A DNA stretch of 64,000 bases from Bacteroides stercoris ATCC 43183 (GTDB taxonomy: Bacteria; Bacteroidota; Bacteroidia; Bacteroidales; Bacteroidaceae): contig NZ_CP102262.1 of NCBI RefSeq assembly GCF_025147325.1, forward strand, positions 2,790,001 to 2,854,000, read 5' to 3'. Positions 25,904-32,975 of this stretch are shown here, piece after piece (positions within the stretch are counted from its first letter, which is position 1; every line of letters starts with the position of its first letter). The position numbers and the translations under genes are program-made. The notes below the pieces were generated by a model that saw only the letters and a list, made by a program, of their open reading frames with translations, was not told the DNA's origin and did not search any database.

Positions 25904-26896
25904 TTATGCATAAATTTTCGCCAGTCTGAACAGGAAGAAAGCTCTGTCCTTTACTCCTCTGAATTGTGTGCGGAACTCCTTTATTTTTGCATTGAACGAT
26001 TCGGAAGCAGCGTTTGTTGAACGTCTGTCAAAGAAGTTGATTATTTCCCGGTAATGCATCTGTACGGAACGTGCCACTCTTCCGAAAGCAAGAAACCCTG
26101 ATTTTTCCACCTCGTCATACCAGCGGGCAAGATGCGTCAATGCCGCATCCTTGTACCTGCATTGGTGGTATATCAGTCCGAGCCTCATGGAGAGGTAGTA
26201 TGCTTTCTTAATATCGGGATACTCCCGGAACAGGATGCCGGCGCGTACGCGCTGTGATTCCGTCCACAAGGATTCCTTCTTATATAACAGGTAAATGCTT
26301 CTCGAAAGAAGCTGTTTGCGTGAATCACCGTTTTCAAAGACCGGCGCATGATATATCTTCCCGCAGGCTTTGGCATGGGCGATCTGAACAGATTCTTCGT
26401 CCAAAGCCTCCCAACGTGCTTTAACGCGCATATCCTGAACCGCCTCATAAGCGAGTTTCTGCACATGGAAACGGTCTGTGACGCGGCGTGCGGCGGGAAA
26501 ACAGAGGCGGGCGATCTGCTCCATGTTCGGAGCCATATCCATGGTTATCTCCCTGACCTGAAAGCGTCTGCGGCGGGAAAGACGGAGCAGTACGGAGGTC
26601 ACGGTCTTTACATCTGTTCCTTTCACAACGGCGATAAGACTGCCCGAACGGCCTTTTCTCTCCTTGTTTATCAACACGGTATATAATTCTCCGCGGGAAA
26701 GGCAGACTTCATCCAGTCCCACATAAACACCGATGTTCTTCTCGAAAAGAAGCCATTCTTCGGCATGAGGAAGCTGCTCCCAACAGAGATAACCGCTCAG
26801 GTGATTCCGGTATTGCCGCTCGAGCAGTTCCCCGTCGACCCCGAACAGCGTTCCCAACAGCCTGCAGCCCACCGGCAGCTTATCAATATAATTCTT
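25904..26896 (-). CDS. ISL3-type DDE transposase, catalytic part (frame B)
   Basis: This frame encodes the catalytic part of the transposase: DEVCLSRGELYTVL and MDMAPNMEQIARLCFP carry the two Asp residues, DRFHVQKLAYEAVQDMRVKARWEAL is the typical ISL3 stretch, and NAASESFNAKIKEFRTQFRGVKD contains the catalytic Glu. The frame is open from 26896 and the only nearby start is a GTG at 26872. Residues encoded upstream of that GTG (KNYIDKLP) resemble those of copy 1 (KNCIDNYP), where no start codon exists, so I list the whole open frame and suspect it is made as a fusion by a +1 frame change from 26883-27224. The element appears intact. Confidence 0.85.
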   Translation of the reverse strand, partial: KNYIDKLPVGCRLLGTLFGVDGELLERQYRNHLSGYLCWEQLPHAEEWLLFEKNIGVYVGLDEVCLSRGELYTVLINKERKGRSGSLIAVVKGTDVKTVTSVLLRLSRRRRFQVREITMDMAPNMEQIARLCFPAARRVTDRFHVQKLAYEAVQDMRVKARWEALDEESVQIAHAKACGKIYHAPVFENGDSRKQLLSRSIYLLYKKESLWTESQRVRAGILFREYPDIKKAYYLSMRLGLIYHQCRYKDAALTHLARWYDEVEKSGFLAFGRVARSVQMHYREIINFFDRRSTNAASESFNAKIKEFRTQFRGVKDRAFFLFRLAKIYA

Positions 26897-27224
26897 TTAA
26901 AAAAGACGCAAATTCATGCGTCATACGGCTACCACCGGCAACCAGTTTCCAGTCACGGCTCACGTAACGGTTCTCATCCTTGACAACCCACCTGCGCCGG
27001 CGCACGTTCAGAAAAAGCTTCTTGCCGCGTATGGGGAAATCCTGAACCACAACAGGTTCGTAAAAACCCTTGCTCTCAACTTTCATTCCTGCGTATTCTT
27101 TAGGAACTTCATTCTTTTCTTCTAAATAAATCACTATTTCCGATGCGCTTTCCTTTACGTCCGAGATGATGAAATAATCCAATGTCCCTTCAGGAAGAAG
27201 GAGACGGTAGCCGTTGTTGTCCAT
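26883..27224 (-). CDS. ISAon1-type transposase N-terminal region protein (frame A), IS copy 2
   Basis: This 113-residue ORF begins DNNGYRLLLPEGTLDYF and ends FASFLKELY, like its relative at 636-977. A basic patch RRRRWVVKD probably binds DNA. It overlaps the catalytic frame by 14 bases at its stop (ELY-stop), just after a T6A4 run. It provides the N-terminal domain of the transposase whether made alone or fused. Confidence 0.85.
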   Translation of the reverse strand: MDNNGYRLLLPEGTLDYFIISDVKESASEIVIYLEEKNEVPKEYAGMKVESKGFYEPVVVQDFPIRGKKLFLNVRRRRWVVKDENRYVSRDWKLVAGGSRMTHEFASFLKELY

Positions 27225-27297
27225 AAGATTTCTGAGTTAGTTTTATGCAAAGATAGGATTTTTACAAATATTACCCCTCAGGTTTTTACATTGACCC

Positions 27298-27678
27298 GCA
27301 GAGGAACACTGTAATGGGGATGACAAGATGGAAGATGTTTGTTTGATTGCAGAGGAAATGCAGAAAAACGGCTGGTGTCCTGCCGGGCAAATGCCTCAGA
27401 GTGTCATCGCTTGGGATTTGGTGCGTTTGGTGAATCTGGGACGTTGGGCATATCTTTGCGATTATATCCGTGAAGATGAGATGTGGCATATCATGCAGGT
27501 AGCGGCAGATACTGCGCTCGAACACTTTTCTTCATGGGAAGAATACGGACGGAGTTTCATCATGGGGCGTGGAGTATGGCATGGCGATCCGACAGACAGC
27601 GAAACAGCATACGAGATAGTAGAGCTCTTGCTGAAGAACGGTGAATCACCCTGGAAACAGTCTATGTGGAAAGAATAA
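27298..27678 (+). pseudogene. DUF1266 gene truncated at its 5' end by the IS
   Basis: The reading frame is open from the IS border through 27678 and encodes the C-terminal part of a DUF1266 protein (AWDLVRLVNLGRWAYLCDYIREDEMWHIMQ...FSSWEEYGRSFIMGRGVWHGD...SPWKQSMW). The last 110 residues align with those of the intact paralogue at 27709-28506. About 150 N-terminal residues are missing. An internal ATG at 27328 would allow a 116-residue remnant to be made, but no promoter is visible between it and the IS. Confidence 0.82.
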
Positions 27679-27708
27679 CGGCAGAAACCTTTATAAGTAT
27701 GAAATAAT

Positions 27709-28506
27709 ATGGACAACAATTTTTGGATATCCGCTGCAATAGCTGCTGTTGTGGGTGGGGCCTGGCTTTTCAAGAAAGGGAAAAGTACATATTCATTTAT
27801 CAGAAAAATACGCAGGTCTTTTAAAGGCGTATGTCTGAACCCTAAATCAAGATTGACCGACGAGCAATGCAAGAAGATTGCCATCGGTGCTATGTATGCT
27901 TCTCAGCAAGGAGCATATCAGAACTCGATAGAAACCGGTATTCCCGATATGCTCCCCAAAATACTTGGAGAATGGTGGGGAATTGAGACTACGGAAGATG
28001 CCCGGAAAGAACTGGACTATCTTTGCCAAAAAGGATACCGGTATTATTTTCCCTTTGTCTATCAGGCATTCCTGCTGGACAAACCGGAAGAACAAGATGA
28101 AATCTTTCAGCAGAACATGACTTCTCAAGAAGATTACGACAAGATTGTCATGCAATTTCAGAATTTGCAGGAAACCTATGAGGAACTGCTTTCCTGCAAA
28201 GTGATTGTGAGCAAGGAAGATTTAAAGCGTTATGGCGTTGCCGGTTGGGATGCGGGACGAATCTGCTTCCTTGCCCGTGCTTGCTGCGAAATGGACTACA
28301 TCTCCGAAGCGGATGCCTGGAGATACATAGATGTGGCATACGACATGGCACATTCGGCATTCTCTTCGTGGAATGATATGGCTATGAGCTATGTTATCGG
28401 ACGTTCCTTGTGGGGAGGAAAAAGTGCATACAATTCTGTAATGAAAAGTACTGCCGATGAATTGATGACACATGAAAACAGCCCGTGGAGAAAATACGTT
28501 TGGTAA
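27709..28506 (+). CDS. DUF1266 domain protein with N-terminal membrane anchor
   Basis: This 265-residue protein has an N-terminal hydrophobic segment (residues 3-20, WISAAIAAVVGGAWLF) followed by a basic stretch, then a DUF1266 domain from about residue 85 to the end (GAYQNSIETGIPDMLPKILGEWWGIETTEDARKELDYL ... GWDAGRICFLARACCEMDYISEADAWRYIDVAYDMAHSAFSSWNDMAMSYVIGRSLWGG). DUF1266 proteins are mainly alpha-helical and of unknown function. It lies 30 bases behind the truncated paralogue, so this is a tandem duplicate pair. Next comes the SUFU-rhomboid gene on the same strand. Confidence 0.82.
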   Translation: MDNNFWISAAIAAVVGGAWLFKKGKSTYSFIRKIRRSFKGVCLNPKSRLTDEQCKKIAIGAMYASQQGAYQNSIETGIPDMLPKILGEWWGIETTEDARKELDYLCQKGYRYYFPFVYQAFLLDKPEEQDEIFQQNMTSQEDYDKIVMQFQNLQETYEELLSCKVIVSKEDLKRYGVAGWDAGRICFLARACCEMDYISEADAWRYIDVAYDMAHSAFSSWNDMAMSYVIGRSLWGGKSAYNSVMKSTADELMTHENSPWRKYVW

Positions 28507-28555
28507 ACAACTTTTTTACAACTCTACTTTAGTAAGAAACCGGCTTTTCACAGAT

Positions 28556-28595
28556 ACCGCATTATCTGTCTTGTCTGTATGAAATGCGGTTTCTT
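28556..28595 (+). terminator. Possible terminator after the DUF1266 genes
   Basis: ACCGCATT (28556-28563) pairs with AATGCGGT (28583-28590) around a 19-base loop, then TTCTTCT. The loop is long and the T-tract interrupted, so it is only a likely terminator. Confidence 0.5.
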
Positions 28596-28708
28596 CTATT
28601 TATAATTTCAATTATAGGACATATATCATACATGTAGCACAAGAAAAAGAATAACACAAGCAATATATATTACAACTTGTGTTTACATTTATTTTGTATA
28701 ATTTAATT

Positions 28709-31024
28709 ATGGCAACAGGATTCAGACCGAAATATGAGCGGACAATAGAGTTAGCCGGATATTCATCCGAAGAGCTGATGCTTCTTGCCATTGAGGCATC
28801 CAAATCTCTCGGTTGGCAAGCGGGCAGTATAAAACGTGATAAATCAGATTTTTATACGCCTACAAGTTTTAGATCGTGGCAAGAAAAGGTTATTCTTTCT
28901 GCAATAGACGGGAAGGACGGACAACTTCTTGCTACAAGCATATGCACATCCATGCAGTTCATGGACTGGGGAAAGAACAAGCAGAACCTTAATAAGCTTA
29001 CAGCTACCATGCAGCAGTTGCAAAATGTTCATAATATCTCTCCGACGGAAGCCGATACTGTAAATAAAACCACGTGTGCATATACTCCGGAAGAAAAGAA
29101 TACTGTCATTGCTCATATCCGTCACTTCTATGGAGGTATTAAAGGCATCACAAAAAACATTGTTTCACCGTCAGGAGTGGAAATCCTCATTGTTGAACCA
29201 ACAAGCAGGTTTGACTGCTATACATTGGTAACATGTGGAGCAGGTGCTTCTGTTATGCCGGTGCCGGATAAAGCAACTCCTTCGAGGTGTAAATTCTGTA
29301 TGTGTATGCCACCAACATGGAATACAGAAGACTCATGGCCGATTGACTGGCTTTTGCAATGTGTCTCATGGCTTCAACAAGGGGATTCCTGGCTTGCATG
29401 TGGGCATTCGCTGTCCGATGGTACACCGTTGCAGGATGATACTCTCATGACATCCATGTTGCTTACCATTCCCGAAGAACGGGACAAGGGTGCGGAAAAC
29501 TGTCAACTGCCCAATGGAGATTCTGTGGCTATTTACCAACTGGTTCCTGTATATACGGAAGAAGTTCTGTTCAAACAAGCCAATGGCATCATTCCTCTAT
29601 TGGACAAGATGAAGAATGTATCATATATTGTCGATACACACAGAGAAAACACATGTAGAAATTTTTCTGCTTTTGAAGAAAACGGGGATAGTTCCATAAG
29701 CATGGATGAAAAAGCGAATGCTTCCTTACGTTCAATACTGACAATCCGTAAAGGGAATATGGCAACACCCCTGCTTGTTTATATCAATATTGCCCTATTT
29801 GTCGTCATGTCGATATGCGGAGTGAGTCTGCTTGCTCCCACAGGAATATCCATCATAAAATGGGGAGCGGATTTCGGTCCCCTTACACTTACCGGTGACT
29901 GGTGGAGGACCATTACCTGTAATTTCATTCATATAGGAGTGATTCATGTTCTTATGAATATGTACGCACTGCTGTATATCGGAATATTCCTGGAACAGCT
30001 TATCGGCGGAAGGAGACTTATAAGCGCATATTTTCTGACAGGATTGTTTTCGGCTCTTGCCAGCTTGGCAATGCACCCTGAAACCATAAGCGCCGGAGCT
30101 TCCGGTTCGATATTCGGACTTTATGGAATATTCCTTTCTTATCTGGTGTTCCATCACAGGATAGAAAAAGGGCAACGCAAGTCCTTGTTATACAGTATCG
30201 GTTTCTTTGTATTCTATAACCTTATGTCCGGTGCAAGAGCAGAGGGCATAGATAATGCCGCCCATATTGGCGGACTTGTGTCCGGAATCATATTAGGCAT
30301 CATATACTTGCTGACTGACCGATTTGCAACGAAGAAAACCTCTACCCTCTTTATATCGATTACGGAAATTTCTTTTGTGCTGATCTTTACGGCACTTTTT
30401 GCAGGACAGACATCCAACCTGCCGGCAGATTTTATAGAAATCAGGGAGATGTGGGAGAATGGTACACTTGAAGAATACGCACAAAGCGTTTCTTCTGAAA
30501 AAGATACTATTGAAACAGATCCCAACACCTCGTACTATATGCCGCAAAATGCAACGGATGTTTCCACTTTCACCGGAAGTGAAACAGATCTGGGCAATGG
30601 AATGAAAGAATACATAAATAATAGCTGTGGCTTCAGTTGCCAATATCCGTCAACTTGGGAAACAATAGGAAAGTCCGATACGGAACAGATATTGCAACTT
30701 CGAGGACATGGTGTCAGCAGTTTAACCGTTAGCTACATCAAAGCTCCTTCTAAGGGAGCAATGGAACATATGTATGATTTATTGATTAATTCCATGAAAG
30801 ACTCCCGGTCAGAAAACATAAATATTCATGGAAAAACATTCGAAAGGATTTCGGGAAAGATGGAATGCGCTGTAGCAGGCGGTGGAAGTATCCATATAAA
30901 TCAGAATATTGTTATCCATATGAATGAGGAGACACTGGAAAACTTCATCATTACTTCCACAACATCTGATGACTGTTCTGAATCCGAAGTTCAGGAGATT
31001 ATAAAGACCATAAGAATAAATTAG
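28709..31024 (+). CDS. SUFU - rhomboid protease - PsbP-like multidomain membrane protein
   Basis: This 771-residue protein has an unusual domain order. Residues 1-100 are a small domain (ELAGYSSEELMLLAIEASKSLGWQ). Residues about 140-310 resemble the suppressor-of-fused (SUFU) domain (DCYTLVTCGAGASVMPVP, MCMPPTWN, DWLLQCVSWLQQGDSWLACGHSL, YQLVPVYTEEV). Residues about 351-550 form a rhomboid intramembrane protease with GASGSIFG (catalytic Ser465) and NAAHIGG (His519). The C-terminus from about 630 (CGFSCQYPSTWETIGKSD) is PsbP/DUF1795-like. The ATG at 28709 is chosen over 28679. The MORN-type gene follows within 31 bases. Bacterial SUFU domains are known as candidate immunity proteins; the function here is open. 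Confidence 0.8.
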   Translation: MATGFRPKYERTIELAGYSSEELMLLAIEASKSLGWQAGSIKRDKSDFYTPTSFRSWQEKVILSAIDGKDGQLLATSICTSMQFMDWGKNKQNLNKLTATMQQLQNVHNISPTEADTVNKTTCAYTPEEKNTVIAHIRHFYGGIKGITKNIVSPSGVEILIVEPTSRFDCYTLVTCGAGASVMPVPDKATPSRCKFCMCMPPTWNTEDSWPIDWLLQCVSWLQQGDSWLACGHSLSDGTPLQDDTLMTSMLLTIPEERDKGAENCQLPNGDSVAIYQLVPVYTEEVLFKQANGIIPLLDKMKNVSYIVDTHRENTCRNFSAFEENGDSSISMDEKANASLRSILTIRKGNMATPLLVYINIALFVVMSICGVSLLAPTGISIIKWGADFGPLTLTGDWWRTITCNFIHIGVIHVLMNMYALLYIGIFLEQLIGGRRLISAYFLTGLFSALASLAMHPETISAGASGSIFGLYGIFLSYLVFHHRIEKGQRKSLLYSIGFFVFYNLMSGARAEGIDNAAHIGGLVSGIILGIIYLLTDRFATKKTSTLFISITEISFVLIFTALFAGQTSNLPADFIEIREMWENGTLEEYAQSVSSEKDTIETDPNTSYYMPQNATDVSTFTGSETDLGNGMKEYINNSCGFSCQYPSTWETIGKSDTEQILQLRGHGVSSLTVSYIKAPSKGAMEHMYDLLINSMKDSRSENINIHGKTFERISGKMECAVAGGGSIHINQNIVIHMNEETLENFIITSTTSDDCSESEVQEIIKTIRIN

Positions 31025-31054
31025 ACTGTGAAAAATATAAAGTATTCAACGCTT

Positions 31055-32155
31055 ATGAGGAAAAGACTATTATCTCTGCTGCTCCTTTCACTTTACGGGA
31101 GTATGCTCTTTGCACAAGAGCCACTGGATATTAACGATGTGGAAAGAGTTCCATTGGGAGATTTTACATACCAATGGCGGAATATATATGACCGTACTCC
31201 ACTACATGGAAAGTGCCGGATTATATTAAGCTACAGGTCTTACACCATAGCCCATTTCAACAAGGATGGCATTCTCGATGGATTATATGAAAAATATGAA
31301 GACAATCATCTTGTACAGAAGCTGACCTATGTAAAAGGTATACTAAGGGGAAAAGGGTATGAATACTATACAGACGGCACTGTGAAGAAAGAATGTGTCT
31401 GGAACGAACAAGGAAAGATAGACGGGTTGATGATAGAATACAACCGGATAGGAAGAACGGAATGGGACTACAAGAATGGCGAAGTGGACGGACAATAACG
31501 AACATTTGACAATAACGGTCAATTAATCACGTTCGTTTCGTACAGCAAAGGTATGCAGCATGGTCCTTTCCGCATCTATGAAGAAGGCGGTACTGATATG
31601 CCGCCTTTTATAAGAGAGGGGTATGCTTGGGGATGGCGCGGCAAGAAAGGCGAATATAAGGAAACCTGGGCACTGAGCGGAAAGCCGAAATGTATAGAGC
31701 ATTACACAGAGAAAGGCGAGAAAACCGGCCGGTGGCAGGAATGGGATGAAAACGAGAAACTTGTCCGAGAGGAAAATTATACGGAAATGCCATATTATTC
31801 TGTGAAATTTGACAAGAATAGCTATCCGTTAGAACGGTACTACTATAATGAGGACCTGTCAGTGAAGAGCATACAGGAGTTCTATCCCGGAACGGACAAG
31901 ATAATGAAAGAAGAATATAATCTTGATTTCAAAAACTTCAAGCGTGACTATCGTCAGTTTTATGAAGACGGTACAATACAGGAAGAAGGGCATATGAAAG
32001 GCGGAGAAGTGGTATTTGCCAAAGAATACTATAAAAACAGGCAACTGAAATGCGTCAAAAAGATACAGAATGTATATGGATATAAAATTCTCACCGTTAC
32101 GGAACTATATGATGAATCCGGGAAGCCGTTACCTATTCCCTCCGGTACATTCTAA
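31055..32155 (+). pseudogene. Secreted MORN/YwqK-type repeat protein broken by one stop codon
   Basis: The frame from 31055 encodes a signal peptide (RKRLLSLLLLSLYGSMLFAQ) and MORN-like repeats (FNKDGILDGLYEKYEDNHLV, YYTDGTVKKECVWNEQGKIDGL) up to a TAA at 31496-31498. The very same frame continues open after it with further repeats (TFDNNGQLITFVSYSKGMQHGPFRIYEEGG, FYEDGTIQEEGHMKGGEVVF) to 32155. Thus one substitution, for example from CAA or AAA, separates two halves of a protein of about 366 residues. The first half could still be secreted as a 147-residue fragment. It follows the SUFU-rhomboid gene closely and is probably in the same transcript. Confidence 0.85.
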
Positions 32156-32160
32156 CTAAA

Positions 32161-32188
32161 AAGCAGATTTGGATTATTCTGCTTGTTT
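32161..32188 (+). terminator. Possible terminator after the MORN-type gene
   Basis: AAGCAGA (32161-32167) pairs with TCTGCTT (32178-32184), followed by GTTTC. The stem is short and the T-tract poor. Confidence 0.45.
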
Positions 32189-32244
32189 CAAATTAAGGAT
32201 AATGCCGGTATCGTGAAAAGGCGTCAAAACACTGGCACAACTTT

Positions 32245-32275
32245 TTTGTTATATATCTATGTTTTAGTATTTTTG
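32245..32275 (+). promoter_or_regulatory. Promoter of the NAD(P)H oxidoreductase gene
   Basis: TTTG at 32245-32248 and TATTTTTG at 32268-32275 with exactly 19 bases between fit the Bacteroides consensus. Confidence 0.7.
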
Positions 32276-32320
32276 TAATCAATAGGCAGCTATTTCTAAT
32301 TTATAAAAAATATACTCTAT

Positions 32321-32878
32321 ATGGATAAAGGTATAAAACAAGTTGTGATTCTTTTGGCACATCCCGACATTAAAAGTTCGCAAGCCAATAAGGCATTAAT
32401 GGATGCTGTTAAAGAAATGGAAGAAGTGGCAATATACAATTTATATGAAATGCGTCCGGAAGATGCCTATAATATTGATTTATGGAGCAAGATTATATCG
32501 CAGGCATCTGCTCTTGTGTTTCAATTCCCGTTATATTGGATGTCGGCTCCTTCCTTGTTGAAGAAATGGCAGGATGAGGTATTTACTTATTTGGCTAAAA
32601 CTCCGGCTGTGGCAGGAAAGGCATTATTGGTAACGGTCACTACCGGTTCCGAATACAGTGCATATCGCAGTGGGGGAAGAAACAACTTTACAATGGATGA
32701 ACTGTTAAGACCTTATCAGGCAAGTGCCCTACATGCCGGAATGGTATGGCAGACACCTGTTGTCGCATACGGAATGGGAACGGCAGATGCCGGGAAAAAC
32801 ATTGCAGAGGGAGTTAATGACTACAAACTGAAAATAGAGTCCCTAATAGGAAAGAGTCACGTAAGCGGTGATTGGTGA
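32321..32878 (+). CDS. NAD(P)H oxidoreductase, flavodoxin-like fold (KefF/MdaB family)
   Basis: This 185-residue protein is a predicted FMN/FAD-dependent quinone or nitro-compound reductase. It begins VVILLAHPDIKSSQANKALMDAVKEM and has the family block LVFQFPLYWMSAPSLLKKWQDEVFTY, then GKALLVTVTTGSEYSAYRSGG, which in this family lines the flavin and NAD(P)H pocket. Length matches KefF-like proteins. It has its own promoter and ends at a convergent terminator. The physiological substrate is unknown. Confidence 0.9.
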   Translation: MDKGIKQVVILLAHPDIKSSQANKALMDAVKEMEEVAIYNLYEMRPEDAYNIDLWSKIISQASALVFQFPLYWMSAPSLLKKWQDEVFTYLAKTPAVAGKALLVTVTTGSEYSAYRSGGRNNFTMDELLRPYQASALHAGMVWQTPVVAYGMGTADAGKNIAEGVNDYKLKIESLIGKSHVSGDW

Positions 32879-32911
32879 TACTCCAGCGGCAATACCCGTA
32901 AAATAACAGAA

Positions 32912-32954
32912 CCAAGCATCATTCGTCTGAAATTTCGAATGGTGCTTGGCTGTT
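32912..32954. terminator. Terminator between convergent oxidoreductase and eptA-like genes
   Basis: CCAAGCATCATTCG (32912-32925) pairs with CGAATGGTGCTTGG (32936-32949) with one T-G pair, followed by CTGTTTT on the plus strand. Confidence 0.8.
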
Positions 32955-32975
32955 TTAGTAATCAGCATATTGATT

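Larger units (their letters stand above)
25872..27297 (-). mobile_element. Complete ISL3-like (ISAon1-type) insertion sequence, copy 2
   Basis: This 1426-base element is bounded by 23-base terminal inverted repeats, 25872-25894 and 27275-27297, differing at one position. It carries two overlapping minus-strand frames for transposase. No direct target repeat is evident in the eight bases outside each end (CGTAAAAA and GCAGAGGA), so either the duplication has decayed, the true ends differ by a few bases, or a flank was deleted. It lies 118 bases after tRNA-Lys and cuts into a DUF1266 gene on its right. Confidence 0.92.

Noticed and set aside
26895..26907. T TTT TTA heptamer in the IS as a -1 frameshift site
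   Set aside because: The -1 frame after it hits a stop within about 33 codons in copy 2 and does not lead into the transposase frame. The required change is +1 (or -2).
25864..27305. Target-site duplication of the complete IS
   Set aside because: Eight-base flanks CGTAAAAA and GCAGAGGA do not match, and shifting the ends by a few bases does not reveal a convincing direct repeat.
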